Shown piece after piece: positions 34,887-44,451 of a DNA stretch of 64,000 bases (position 1 is its first letter; every line of letters starts with the position of its first letter). A program made the position numbers and the translations under genes. The DNA comes from Geminisphaera colitermitum TAV2. Its GTDB lineage: Bacteria; Verrucomicrobiota; Verrucomicrobiia; Opitutales; Opitutaceae. The notes under the pieces are model-generated. The model was not told the DNA's origin and ran no database searches. It worked only from the letters and a program-made list of their open reading frames with translations. Location of the stretch: positions 62,001 through 126,000 of the forward strand of contig NZ_ABEA03000094.1 of NCBI RefSeq assembly GCF_000171235.2, read 5' to 3'.

Positions 34887-36035
34887 TCACCGCTGCTTGC
34901 GGCGCGTAGTACCGCCCGCCTGCCAAAATCCCTCAATCATGACGATCTTCGGGTGCTTCGGGACACCGCGTTCGTGCTGCCGCACACCGCTCACCACCAA
35001 ATCGAGCGCCGCCGCGCCGATTTCCACCGAATTTTGATTCATGCCGCTCACGTCGTTGCCCACCGCCACCGTGAGGTCGATGCTCGCATAACCCACGTCA
35101 TCCGGAACCCGGGCGCCGCAGCGTTCGATCCAGTCTGTCACCGGGCGGTCGATCCCCAGCACGGCGTCAGGTTTGTATTCATGAAACCACGACGAGAATG
35201 TTTCGAAGTCCCATCGCGGCGTGATCAATGGCGGCACCGGTTGTGCGCCCTTGGCCGTCAGCAGATGTTGCGCGCACAAAAAGCCCGCGCGCCAATGGTG
35301 TCCCGTGCGCGCGTCATGGTGCGCGGGCAACGCCAGCCCGATCCGGCGGTAGCCAAGCCCGTGCAGCCGCCGGAACGCCTCCTGCACCACCTGCGTGTGG
35401 TGCGAGGAACTCCGGTGTATTTGTGGTTTCGCCACGGAAAACGCGATCGTTGCCGCCGAGAATTTTTCCCAGTCCAGTTGCAACCTGAATTCTCCCGGCT
35501 CGAAAAGCAGTGGGAAAATCAATACGCCTTCGATGCCCCGCGACCATAGGATCTGGCTCAGGCGTTTTTCGCTCATGTGCTCCCGGTTGAGGTTGAACTC
35601 GGCCAGCGAATAGCCGAGTTGCTCCGCCTGCCGCTTGGCTCCGTCGAAGTAATCGCGGTAGGTGGGGAATCGCTCCCACGACAAATCGGTAACAAGTGCC
35701 AGTGTGACCTCGTTGCGCGTGCGCGTGACGGTGCGCAGGCGTGCCATCAGGCCCGACATTTCCGGGTTTGGCTGGTAGCCGAGTTTTTGGGCAATGTCCG
35801 TGATGCGCTTGCGCGTGCGTGGTGGGATTGACGGATGCCCGCGCAAGGCCAGCGACACCGTCATGCGCGTGACGTTCGCCTGTGCTGCGATCACACGCAA
35901 TGGCACGGGTTTTGATTTCTCCCCTTCGCCGCCCGCACTTTTGCCCGCCGCCTTCGCTTTTGATGCCTTGGCGGAATTGTCCGCAACAGAAGCAACAGAA
36001 TCAGAGCCGGAGGAAATGGGGATGGATTGGGCCAT
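34887..36035 (-). CDS. LacI-family transcriptional regulator
   Basis: 382 residues if started at the ATG at 36035; a GTG at 36095 or an ATG at 36056 would add 20 or 7. I prefer 36035 because a 12-bp palindrome lies just upstream. A ~40-residue low-complexity leader precedes the HTH (LRVIAAQANVTRMTVSLALR) and hinge (KRITDIAQKLGYQPNPEMSG). The sugar-binding domain ends IVMIEGFWQAGGTTRRKQR. Divergent from the pseudopilin-GH42 row, which it probably controls in response to a plant sugar. Confidence 0.8.
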   Translation of the reverse strand: MAQSIPISSGSDSVASVADNSAKASKAKAAGKSAGGEGEKSKPVPLRVIAAQANVTRMTVSLALRGHPSIPPRTRKRITDIAQKLGYQPNPEMSGLMARLRTVTRTRNEVTLALVTDLSWERFPTYRDYFDGAKRQAEQLGYSLAEFNLNREHMSEKRLSQILWSRGIEGVLIFPLLFEPGEFRLQLDWEKFSAATIAFSVAKPQIHRSSSHHTQVVQEAFRRLHGLGYRRIGLALPAHHDARTGHHWRAGFLCAQHLLTAKGAQPVPPLITPRWDFETFSSWFHEYKPDAVLGIDRPVTDWIERCGARVPDDVGYASIDLTVAVGNDVSGMNQNSVEIGAAALDLVVSGVRQHERGVPKHPKIVMIEGFWQAGGTTRRKQR

Positions 36036-36037
36036 TC

Positions 36038-36049
36038 CTTTACGTAAAG
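36038..36049. promoter_or_regulatory. Candidate LacI-type operator
   Basis: CTTTACGTAAAG, a perfect 12-bp palindrome with the central CG usual for LacI-family sites, 3 bases upstream of the chosen lacI start and 97 bases before the divergent gene. If the longer lacI start is right it lies in coding sequence. Confidence 0.4.
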
Positions 36050-36145
36050 CAAGCATCCGCTGGATTTCAACCCGTTTGTGGTCTTCGTTATTCACAGTCG
36101 TCTTTTCCCCACCCGCAATCGAACAACCTTAAAACTTTCTTCCAC

Positions 36146-36892
36146 ATGCAACACCCCGTCTTATATTCATACCGGCCTCGCGCCGTAAGGGGCTTCACCC
36201 TGATCGAACTCCTCACGGTCATCGCCATCATCGGTGTCTTGGCGGGCATCCTCATTCCTGTCGTCAACCGTGTGCGCGAAACCGCCCGCGCATCCGTCTG
36301 CGTGTCCACGCTTCGCCAATACGGCGTGGCATTCAATATGTTCGTCGTGGATAACAAGGATCGCTTCCCTCAAGGCAGCAGTAACAATCCCAAGTGGCTT
36401 AATGTGGATGGAATCGGCTACTACATGTCCGTTATCAAACGGACCGAAGCGGTTGGTCGTAGCGCCTCCTGTCCCACCCTGCTTTCCCGCTGCTCCGCAG
36501 AATATGCGGCAAATCCTGAATATCACGAAACCCGCCGCGGCTATCGCTACAACAAGAACCTCAATCTGGGCACTGGCGAGAAGGACAAACAAAACTTTGA
36601 AAAATCGCTCCACTACTCTGCTCTTCCCGCGCCCTCCCGCACGCTCCTCTTGTGGGAAGCTCGGAGTTTTGGCGTCAATGGTGACGACATATCAGGCAAA
36701 CCTGGCGAAACAGGCACTTCACCCAAGTACCGCCATCATGGCAGAATGAACTGTCTCATGGTTTCCGGCGCAATCGTGACCCGTCGCGGCAACGACAATC
36801 CCGACGAGACTGTTGACGACACTGCCATTCCCTATGCCGAAGGCGGCATCAATTGGAAAGTCCCTGGAGAGCCCTTTTTCTTTAAACCATGA
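36146..36892 (+). CDS. Pseudopilin-type (GspG/PulG-like) secreted protein
   Basis: 248 residues. Type IV prepilin N-terminus with basic leader, cleavage site G|FTLIE and hydrophobic helix (FTLIELLTVIAIIGVLAGIL). The rest has NKDRFPQGSSNNPKW, SCPTLLSR and HHGRMNCLMVSGAI, as in the large pseudopilin-like families of Verrucomicrobiota and Planctomycetota. Exported by a type II-like system to the cell surface. It overlaps the GH42 gene by ATGA, tying it to polysaccharide breakdown. Confidence 0.8.
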   Translation: MQHPVLYSYRPRAVRGFTLIELLTVIAIIGVLAGILIPVVNRVRETARASVCVSTLRQYGVAFNMFVVDNKDRFPQGSSNNPKWLNVDGIGYYMSVIKRTEAVGRSASCPTLLSRCSAEYAANPEYHETRRGYRYNKNLNLGTGEKDKQNFEKSLHYSALPAPSRTLLLWEARSFGVNGDDISGKPGETGTSPKYRHHGRMNCLMVSGAIVTRRGNDNPDETVDDTAIPYAEGGINWKVPGEPFFFKP

Positions 36893-39633
36893 CGCTCCAT
36901 TCCCTCATCCAAACCAGTCGTGCAGCCATCTGCTTTGCGACTGGTATTCACTTCCTGTCTATTCACGCGGCACCAAGCGATCCCCTTGATCACGTATCCG
37001 CGTATTCGTTACAAATCGGTGCCGATGGAGTTCCCTTGTCAGGCTACATGCCAATCGGCATGAGGCCCGGCCAGCCGCACCAAGTGGTCCAAGCCGGATT
37101 CAACCTCTGGCAAGCCCAAGCCGACAATTACGGCTTTTACGCGGGTTCCCCCTTTGAACTCCCCGACGACGCCCTTTCCTTCAACACCGACCACGGACTC
37201 CTTTACTACACCCAAGCCCGCGCCGCCAACTCCCTCACCCGCAAAAAACCGAGCCCTCCCGGCCCGGTCGGCAAATACGGCAATTTCCCCCCCCTCATAA
37301 CCCCCGACGGCACCCCCTTCAAAACACGCGCCCACAAAAACGCAGCCAACACCTACTACCCCGGTACTCGCGCTTACCTCACCGACTACATGCAAAAACT
37401 CGGTGCCGACTCCCCTTGGTCCGCCACTCCCACTGCCCGCCCCACCCTCTTTTGGGGCATGGACAACGAATGGGAAGCCTACCCCGACCACTCCCCCCAA
37501 GCCCGCGCTGCCTACGCTGCCTGGCTACCAAAAAAATTCAAAAACATCGACGACCTCAACCGCACCTGGGGCACCCAACTCCCCAGCTTTGCCGCCATCG
37601 CCGACTCCGCCAGCTACCTCCTCCCCCCCCCCAACGACTTTGCCAAGCGCCCCGCCGAGTACCTCGCCTGGCACACCTTCCAAAGCGAACACTTCACCAC
37701 TCTCCTCGCCGACCTCGCCCACACCCTCCACACCGCTGATCCGCAACACCGTCCCATCGTCTACAAATCCACCCAGCAGACGATCGACATGCCCTTTACC
37801 CACCGCAACAAACCCTACGACAACGTCATCTTTGGCGAACGCACCCGCTCCATCAGCGGCGGACTCCAAGGCTCCAACATCTACGGTGCCGGTGACCGTC
37901 AATCCTACGAAATCAACTACATCACCAACATCATCCGCCCCCTTGACGGCAACCCCGGCGATTACGGCACCATGTGCCCCGAAACCAACAACCACGGCGG
38001 TCCCGGCCACCAATGGGCGGCCACCTTCTGGCGCGTGCTCCCCAACGGCCTCAAAGCCGTCAACTTCTTCACCACTGGTTACGAAGGCGCGAAAGGCGAC
38101 TACGCCAGCTTCGGCCACTTCGCGCCCGACGGCACACCCCGCTCCAAGATGTTCTACGCCGCCCGCTGGGCGCACATGGTTCACCGCACCGAAACCCTCT
38201 GGAAAGAATCCGCCCCCGCGCCCGGCCTCCCCCGCCTCGCCCTCCTCCTCCCCCGCCGCGATTCGGTCCTCTCCGAACGCACCGACCGCCGTGTATCCAA
38301 ATGGGCATACCCCATGAATCACCGCGTCATGGTTTACGGCTGGCTGCGCGAACAAGGCTACTGGGTGGACGTCATTCCCGAAACCAAGCTCGACGCTGCG
38401 TATCTGACAAAAAACTACAACGCACTCGTTCTCATCGGAGCCGAACACCTTGCCGAAACCGAAGCCGCCGCCATCACCCATTACGTTCGCAACGGCGGCG
38501 TCCTCCTTGCTGACGAACGCCCCGGCCACTTCGACGAACTCCACCGTGAAAAACGCCAGCTCGAACCCATCCTCGGCGTCGCGCTCGGTCGTTATGACAA
38601 CACTCCCGCCTCTCGTTTCACCTTCGGCAAACGCCAGGCACCGCTCACTGGAGTCCGCGCCACCGGACGCCTCGACGTGCGCACCACTACCTCCACAACA
38701 AAAACCCTCCTCGCGACTGACGACGCTCGCCCGCTCGTTACCACCAACACCGCTGGCAACGGCCGCGTCATACACCTCGCCTTCATGACTGGCGACCTTC
38801 GCGAAGACGTGAACCTCCCCGTCGAAGTCTCCACATTCGCCTCCTCTCACGGTAATGAAACTGCCGATACCGGCGACGCCGCCACGCCACAACCCGGCGG
38901 CGCCATCAGCCGCTGGCTCGCCTCGCTCCTGCGCGACGCCGGAGTCGCGCCCGCCTACAAACTGCGCGGACGCAACATCACCGCAGCCGATGCCGCCATC
39001 ATTCGCGTCGAGCAACCCGTTGTCGATTCCCGAGGCAACCTCGCCATTGTTGCCACCGTGCGCGGCTCAGCCGACCCCGCCGAACGCGTTCCCGCCACCA
39101 CGCTCGAACTCCCCCTTCCCGGCGGCCCATGGACTCGCGCCCTCTGGGCTCCCGCCGAAGACGCCGGACTCGTCCCCGTCGAAGTCACGTCGCTCAAAGG
39201 CGACAAAAACCATCACCGCGTAAAACTCCCCGCCATCGAAAGCGCCGGCGTGCTGTATCTGCTAAAAAACTACTCGCCGCTCATCGGTATCCCAAAGATA
39301 GATACGCCCGATCGCGCCATCGACGGACACGCTGCCCGCATCCGTCCCGGCGTCCCCTTCCAAGTCAAAGTGCAACTCGTGGATCAGACTGCCGCCTCCG
39401 CGACCACAACTGCTGGAAAACTCCGTCTCGCCGCCGTGCAAGGCTGGACCGTGACGCCCGCCGAGATTCCCACCGACCAAGCAACGGAAGTCACCTTCAC
39501 TGTCACTCCGCCTGCCGAAGCCTCCGCACTAAAACGCAACTGGCTCTATCCACTTGTCGCCCGCTGGTCAGACTCCACCGGCACCGACCGCGCCATCTGC
39601 GCCGCAAACGTGGAAGCCAAGCTTACGCAATGA
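36889..39633 (+). CDS. Secreted GH42-type beta-galactosidase
   Basis: 914 residues with an N-terminal export signal (about 27 residues). TIM-barrel signature: FNLWQAQADNYGFY region, acid/base Glu in WGMDNEW, and a likely nucleophile Glu in CPETNNHGG. Then a flavodoxin-like middle domain (MVYGWLREQGYWVDVIPETK, ALVLIGAEHLAETEAAAITH) and beta-sandwich C-terminal domains. GH42 enzymes cut beta-galactosides such as pectic galactan side chains. The extra ~200 C-terminal residues are more than usual. C8 and C10 runs at 37287 and 37623 are in frame. Confidence 0.8.
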   Translation: MTLHSLIQTSRAAICFATGIHFLSIHAAPSDPLDHVSAYSLQIGADGVPLSGYMPIGMRPGQPHQVVQAGFNLWQAQADNYGFYAGSPFELPDDALSFNTDHGLLYYTQARAANSLTRKKPSPPGPVGKYGNFPPLITPDGTPFKTRAHKNAANTYYPGTRAYLTDYMQKLGADSPWSATPTARPTLFWGMDNEWEAYPDHSPQARAAYAAWLPKKFKNIDDLNRTWGTQLPSFAAIADSASYLLPPPNDFAKRPAEYLAWHTFQSEHFTTLLADLAHTLHTADPQHRPIVYKSTQQTIDMPFTHRNKPYDNVIFGERTRSISGGLQGSNIYGAGDRQSYEINYITNIIRPLDGNPGDYGTMCPETNNHGGPGHQWAATFWRVLPNGLKAVNFFTTGYEGAKGDYASFGHFAPDGTPRSKMFYAARWAHMVHRTETLWKESAPAPGLPRLALLLPRRDSVLSERTDRRVSKWAYPMNHRVMVYGWLREQGYWVDVIPETKLDAAYLTKNYNALVLIGAEHLAETEAAAITHYVRNGGVLLADERPGHFDELHREKRQLEPILGVALGRYDNTPASRFTFGKRQAPLTGVRATGRLDVRTTTSTTKTLLATDDARPLVTTNTAGNGRVIHLAFMTGDLREDVNLPVEVSTFASSHGNETADTGDAATPQPGGAISRWLASLLRDAGVAPAYKLRGRNITAADAAIIRVEQPVVDSRGNLAIVATVRGSADPAERVPATTLELPLPGGPWTRALWAPAEDAGLVPVEVTSLKGDKNHHRVKLPAIESAGVLYLLKNYSPLIGIPKIDTPDRAIDGHAARIRPGVPFQVKVQLVDQTAASATTTAGKLRLAAVQGWTVTPAEIPTDQATEVTFTVTPPAEASALKRNWLYPLVARWSDSTGTDRAICAANVEAKLTQ

Positions 39634-39873
39634 CGCATCAGAAGACGTGGCGCGGGCGTCTCGCCCGCGATTGTGGAGTGCGGCGATTCATCGCCGCTTT
39701 GACGGGCCGTTTTAACGGCCCGCCCCTCCAGCCCTTTCATCTCCTCGATGTGTCATCGGGCGACGCGATAAATCGCGTTGTCCAAAGCGGTGATAAATCA
39801 CCGCATTCCAAAAGGCCCAGCGCGCTGATGTGCGCTTCTCTTTTCCCAACGCACATGTGATCCTTTCCCTGTT
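39634..39873. repeat. REP half-site and four short hairpins
   Basis: The REP half-site lies at 39647-39668. It is followed by four compact hairpins: 39680-39697 (GCGGCGATTCATCGCCGC), 39703-39722 (CGGGCCGTTTTAACGGCCCG), 39763-39778 (ACGCGATAAATCGCGT), 39787-39804 (GCGGTGATAAATCACCGC). Three share a GAT..ATC top. They fill the GH42-esterase gap. Confidence 0.8.
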
Positions 39874-40842
39874 ATGAAACACCAACTCAACCCTCTCCGC
39901 ATATTACCTCTTCTCGCTGCGATCATCGTGACCGCCACCCTTTCCGCCGTCACCGCTGCGACTGCTGCTCCCGCTGTCACCACACCGCTCCCGGACAAAG
40001 TCGTTTACAAAACCGCAGGTGACATCCCGCTTCACCTCTACATTTACGAACCAGCCTCCTCCCCCCCCTCCGCTGACGCCCGTCCCGCGCTTCTCTTTAT
40101 CCACGGCGGCGGTTGGGACCACGGACGCCCCACGCGCAAAAATGCCGTCGAACTCGCCAAAAAATTTGCCGACATGGGCCTTGTCACCTTCGCGCTCCAA
40201 TACCGCTTGATCCCCGGCTGGAAGGACATGCACAAGCAGAGCGAAGCCGAAAAGAACGCCTACGGTGGCACCATCTCGGACAAGAATACTGTTTTTGACA
40301 GCGTGCGCGACGCCCGTTCCGCCATGCGTTACCTGCGTGCCCACGCCGCCGAACTCCGCATCGATCCCGCCCGCATCGCCGTGGCCGGAGGCTCCGCCGG
40401 AGGACACCTCACCGCTTCCACCACGCTCCTCATCGGTCCCGACATCGACGAACCCGGCGAAGACACTTCCATCTCCTGTGCCGCCAACGCGCTCATCTTT
40501 TTCAACCCCGTCATCGACACGTCGCGCACCGGCTACGGAAACAAAAAGATCGGTGCCCGCTGGAAAGAACTCTCCCCCGTTGACCACGTTCGTTCCGGCC
40601 TTCCGCCTGCCATCCTCTTTCACGGAACCGCTGACCGCACTGTCCCCTTTGCCAACGCGCAAAAATTCCACGACGCCATGCTCGCTGCTGGCAACACCTG
40701 CGAATTTTACCCGCACGAAGGCGGCGACCACGGCTACATCAGCAAAGACCCTGCTCTCCTAAAGGACGGTCTGGGCAAGATCGAAAACTTCCTCCGCCGC
40801 AACGCCATCCTCCCGCCCCCGTCCCCGCCCGCTGAGCAATGA
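39874..40842 (+). CDS. Secreted alpha/beta-hydrolase esterase
   Basis: 322 residues with a signal peptide (to about residue 33). Carboxylesterase/BD-FAE-like fold: oxyanion motif HGGGW, nucleophile GGSAGGH, Asp in HGTADRTVPF and His in GGDHGY. Probably removes acetyl or other ester groups from plant polysaccharide, as its neighbours suggest. Overlaps the GH28 gene by ATGA. Confidence 0.85.
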   Translation: MKHQLNPLRILPLLAAIIVTATLSAVTAATAAPAVTTPLPDKVVYKTAGDIPLHLYIYEPASSPPSADARPALLFIHGGGWDHGRPTRKNAVELAKKFADMGLVTFALQYRLIPGWKDMHKQSEAEKNAYGGTISDKNTVFDSVRDARSAMRYLRAHAAELRIDPARIAVAGGSAGGHLTASTTLLIGPDIDEPGEDTSISCAANALIFFNPVIDTSRTGYGNKKIGARWKELSPVDHVRSGLPPAILFHGTADRTVPFANAQKFHDAMLAAGNTCEFYPHEGGDHGYISKDPALLKDGLGKIENFLRRNAILPPPSPPAEQ

Positions 40843-42104
40843 CATCTCTCCCATTCGCCGCTCTCCCGCCGCTCCAGATTCCGCCTGCTGCGACCAACCT
40901 CCTTGAACACGGCGCGCAGGAAGGCGGTATCCAATCCTGCACGACAGCCTTTGCCAACGCCATCGACACCCTCGCTGCGCAAGGCGGCGGCACCCTCACC
41001 GTCCCCGCAGGCCGCTGGCTCACCGGCCCCATCTGCCTCCGCAGCCACATCCGCCTCCACCTCGAAACCGGCGCGCACGTCGTTTTCAGCCGCGAACACG
41101 CCGACTACCAACCGCCAGTCCTCGCCCACCGCGCCGGATGCTGGGTAATGAATTTTCACCCGCTGCTCTACGCCCGCGACGCCACGCACATTGCCATCAC
41201 AGGCCGGGGCACCTTTGACGGACAAGGCGACGCCTGGTGGGAATGGAAAAAAAACGAAGACGGCGTTCGTCGCCTCATCGACATGGTGGCGCGCCGCGTG
41301 CCCATCGCCGAACGCATCTTCGGCACCGTGGCCGACTGCGTTCGCCCCAACATGCTCGAATTTATCAACTGCCGCGACGTGCTCATTGAAAACGTCACCC
41401 TGCGCGACAGCCCCGCCTACCTCGTCCATCCCGTCGGTTGCGAAAACGTCACCCTGCGCGGCCTCAGCATCCTCGGCAACGGACCCAACAACGACGGCAT
41501 CGACCCCGAATATTGCCGCAACGTCCTGATCGAAGACTGCCTGGTCGATACCGGCGACGACTGCATCTGCCTCAAATCCGGACGCGACCAAGACGGCTGG
41601 GCCGAAAACCGTCCCACGGAAAACGTCATTGTTCGCCGGATACGCACGCGACGCGGTCACGGCGGCATCGTGCTCGGCAGCGAACTCTCCTCCGGCATCC
41701 GCAACGTGCTGGTCGAGGACTGCGATTTCAGCGGCACCGAACGCGGCATCCGCATCAAAAGCGCACCCGGACGCGGCGGTTTTGTTGAAAACATCCACAT
41801 GCGTAACATCCGCATGAGCGACATCATCGACGAAGCCATCATCATCCACATGGATTACGGCAGCGTAGCCAAGGGACAGGTTGGCAGCGCCTTCCAATCC
41901 AACACACCCTCGCCCACACGCATGCGCAACATCCTCATCGAAGACGTCACCTGCGCCAGCGCAGGCAAAGCGCTTGATATCACCGGTGACGCCGCCCTCC
42001 CGCCCGAGTCGATCACCCTGCGCAATCTTCGTCTCCACGCCACCCGTCCCGCCACCCTCACGCACGCCGCCGGAGTGACTTTGGAAAACGTGCAAATCAG
42101 CTAA
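40839..42104 (+). CDS. Glycoside hydrolase family 28 (polygalacturonase-like)
   Basis: 421 residues, right-handed beta-helix. Shows the GH28 signature: NNDGIDP, GDDCICLKSG, GHGGIVLGSE and RGIRIKS. Acts on galacturonan or rhamnogalacturonan in pectin. No signal peptide is obvious, so it may work in the cytoplasm on oligomers, unlike the neighbouring exported enzymes. Confidence 0.9.
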   Translation: MTSLPFAALPPLQIPPAATNLLEHGAQEGGIQSCTTAFANAIDTLAAQGGGTLTVPAGRWLTGPICLRSHIRLHLETGAHVVFSREHADYQPPVLAHRAGCWVMNFHPLLYARDATHIAITGRGTFDGQGDAWWEWKKNEDGVRRLIDMVARRVPIAERIFGTVADCVRPNMLEFINCRDVLIENVTLRDSPAYLVHPVGCENVTLRGLSILGNGPNNDGIDPEYCRNVLIEDCLVDTGDDCICLKSGRDQDGWAENRPTENVIVRRIRTRRGHGGIVLGSELSSGIRNVLVEDCDFSGTERGIRIKSAPGRGGFVENIHMRNIRMSDIIDEAIIIHMDYGSVAKGQVGSAFQSNTPSPTRMRNILIEDVTCASAGKALDITGDAALPPESITLRNLRLHATRPATLTHAAGVTLENVQIS

Positions 42105-42108
42105 TCCC

Positions 42109-42190
42109 GTAGGGGCTTCGCTTGCGAAGCCCGTGCCAGCCGGACGGAGCACACAACCTCACTCGCGGGCTTCGCAAGCGAAGCCCCTAC
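42109..42190. repeat. 82-bp inverted repeat
   Basis: Perfect 25-bp arms (GTAGGGGCTTCGCTTGCGAA.. at 42109-42133 and its complement at 42166-42190). Each arm contains the palindrome CTTCGCTTGCGAAG. Followed by C13 at 42207-42219. Confidence 0.85.
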
Positions 42191-42206
42191 ATCGGACACC
42201 ACATCT

Positions 42207-42219
42207 CCCCCCCCCCCCC
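42207..42219 (+). repeat. C13 tract
   Basis: Lies 20 bases before the start of the acetylesterase gene, in the likely leader. Confidence 0.9.
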
Positions 42220-42239
42220 ACACCGCCCTTCATCCGCTC

Positions 42240-43802
42240 ATGAACTACGTCGCGACATTCTTTGCCCTCACGCTCTTTGTATCCAGTTTCTCATGCATTG
42301 CGGCGCCAAAACCTGCCGCGCTGTTTTCCGAACACGCCGTTCTCCAGCAAGGCAAACCCGTGCCCGTCTGGGGCACTGCCAATCCGGGTGAGAAAATCCG
42401 CGTAAGCTGGCGTGATGTTTCAGCCGAAACCACTACTGCTGACGACGGACGCTGGCGCGTGATATTGCCCGCGCTGCCATCCGGCCAGAGCGCCGATCTC
42501 ATCATCGCGGGCGACGACAGCACCCTCACCATCCCCGATGTGATTGCGGGCGATGTCTGGCTTTGTTCCGGCCAGAGCAACATGGTCTGGCACGTCAATC
42601 AGGCCGAGGGCGGACGCGACGACGCAAAGACAGCCAACTTCCCCGCGCTCCGACATTTTAAGGTGACGCGCGCCAAATCCCCCACACCGCTCACCGAACT
42701 CGAAGGCGAGTGGCAAGTTGCCTCACCCAAAACCGTGCGCGGCTGGAGCGCCGTTGCATTTTACTTCGGACGCGCCCTGCATCAGCAACGCGGCGGCACA
42801 CCCGTTGGCCTCATCAACACCGCTTGGAGCGGCACCGACATCGAAGCCTGGATCAGTAGTGAATCCATCGATACATCACCCGTTGGTCCCGCCGTGCGTG
42901 CCCGCTGGCGTGAACTCGCCACCGATTACCCGGCACGCGCGCAGAAACACAAAACCGACTTCGCTGCTTGGGAAAAAGCACGCGCCGAAGCGGAGGCCGC
43001 CGGAACGCTCGCCAACTTCAAACAACGCAAACCACGCGCTCCCGTTGGCCCCGGCAGCAGCTCCGAACCCTCGGTGATTTTTAACGGCGAGATTCACCCA
43101 CTCATCCCCTACGCCCTCGCTGGCATGATCTGGTATCAGGGCGAAAACAACACGCCACGATCGAGTGAATACGCCGCGCTTCAACGCAGCCTGATCCGCG
43201 ACTGGCGCGCGCGTTGGGAATCGCCTTCGCTGCCCTTCCTCTACGTGCAACTCCCCAACTATGCCGCCTCGCACAAACCGCTTGGCACCGGTTGGGCAGC
43301 CTTTCGCGATGAACAAGCCCGCGTCTTGTCCGAACCCGCAACCGGCATGGCCATCACTATCGACGTCGGCGAGTCTGGCACGGTCCATCCTGTCAAAAAA
43401 CGCGAGGTCGGCGAACGCCTCGCCTTGCTCGCCCGCGCCATTGCCTGCGGTGAAAAAAATGTGCCATCCAGCCCGCGTCTGCTCGACGCCAAGCCTGACG
43501 CAAAAAACGCAAGGCTCCGACTGACTTTCGACACCGGCGGTTCACCGCTCGTCTTGCGCGCCGCCCCCGCTGCTGCCGACGCGACAACTCCTCCGGCCTT
43601 CCAAATCGCCGGAGCCGACGGCGTTTTTTTCCCGGCCCGCGTCACGCTGGAAGGCGACAACACCATCGTCCTGACGAACCCGTCCGTGACTGCGCCTCTC
43701 CATGTTCGTTACGCGTGGATCAACGACCCCGTTGCCACGCTTTTTAATCAAGCCGGTCTGCCCGCCGCGCCCTTCCGCACAGATGGAGAAACAACCCAGT
43801 AG
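42240..43802 (+). CDS. Secreted sialate O-acetylesterase-type esterase
   Basis: 520 residues with a signal peptide (MNYVATFFALTLFVSSFSCIAA). SGNH/SASA layout: catalytic Ser in LCSGQSNM, GLINTAWSGTDIEAW, WYQGENN and ESGTVHPVKKREVGERLA. Members remove acetyl groups from sialic acids or, in plant-degrading bacteria, from xylan and pectin; the latter fits the neighbours. Last gene of the polysaccharide row. Confidence 0.85.
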   Translation: MNYVATFFALTLFVSSFSCIAAPKPAALFSEHAVLQQGKPVPVWGTANPGEKIRVSWRDVSAETTTADDGRWRVILPALPSGQSADLIIAGDDSTLTIPDVIAGDVWLCSGQSNMVWHVNQAEGGRDDAKTANFPALRHFKVTRAKSPTPLTELEGEWQVASPKTVRGWSAVAFYFGRALHQQRGGTPVGLINTAWSGTDIEAWISSESIDTSPVGPAVRARWRELATDYPARAQKHKTDFAAWEKARAEAEAAGTLANFKQRKPRAPVGPGSSSEPSVIFNGEIHPLIPYALAGMIWYQGENNTPRSSEYAALQRSLIRDWRARWESPSLPFLYVQLPNYAASHKPLGTGWAAFRDEQARVLSEPATGMAITIDVGESGTVHPVKKREVGERLALLARAIACGEKNVPSSPRLLDAKPDAKNARLRLTFDTGGSPLVLRAAPAAADATTPPAFQIAGADGVFFPARVTLEGDNTIVLTNPSVTAPLHVRYAWINDPVATLFNQAGLPAAPFRTDGETTQ

Positions 43803-44451
43803 GATTGGTGCTTCGACGTTTTCAGCGAGAAGCAGGGAATTTGTTGTGCCGGAAAGTGGCGCGGGATTGCCCGTAGTGCAGGCAAGACCTCCCGCCCTGC
43901 GCTACGGGCGCTTCCGTGTGAAATACCTCTTACTTCAGTTGCGGCGTATGCCACATTTTGGTCCAAGCAGGTCAAAGGCTGCTCCATCGAAGGAAGCTCC
44001 ATAGTCATCCTGTCATTCAAGGGATGCCCATTAGAGCAGTTTCATTTAAACTGTAGCCATTTGATCCCTGGTAGGGAGGCCTTTGTGCCCTCTGCCGAGG
44101 GCAGCCCTTTGGGCCATCGCCTTCGGCGATGCCATCTGCGCGCTGCTGCGCTCCGTCCGAGGCCTCCGCCGTGCGTAGTGTGAGGGTGAATACGAAACTC
44201 ATAGGTGCTTGGAGCGTGGTTTCGGAGGCCTCGGAGATGCCTCCCTACCGTTAAGACAACGGCTACATCTCAATTTTAAATGCTCTAATGTGTAACTTTA
44301 CGTATAGTAAGCAGTGGGTGGCGAAACCTGAATCAGGTCGTCTTGATGTGTTTTGTGTCGCTCCGTCTGCCCGTCGCAAACGGACGACACATCCCCCCAC
44401 TGAACGCACATAAATCCGTCCGCATTCTGTAACTGAAAAACCATTACACCC
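43803..44451. other. Gene-free stretch with dispersed repeat copy 2
   Basis: No gene seen. Copy 2 of the ~200-bp repeat occupies 44034-44267. The AT-richer 44268-44450 is probably the promoter and leader of the PEP-CTERM gene. Confidence 0.6.
44034..44267 (+). repeat. Dispersed ~200-bp palindromic repeat, copy 2 (fullest)
   Basis: Outer ends TGTAGCC (44052) and GGCTACA (44261-44267) are inverted repeats. Inside them are GGTAGGGAGGCC and its complement, then CCGAGGCCTCCG and its complement around a ~55-bp centre. The left-flanking GAGCAGTTTCAT is also shared with copy 3. Confidence 0.85.

Noticed and set aside
37525-39015. A 496-residue minus-strand frame
   Set aside because: Antisense of the GH42 gene, which has signal peptide and catalytic motifs.
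40734-42152. A 472-residue minus-strand frame
   Set aside because: Antisense of the GH28 gene.
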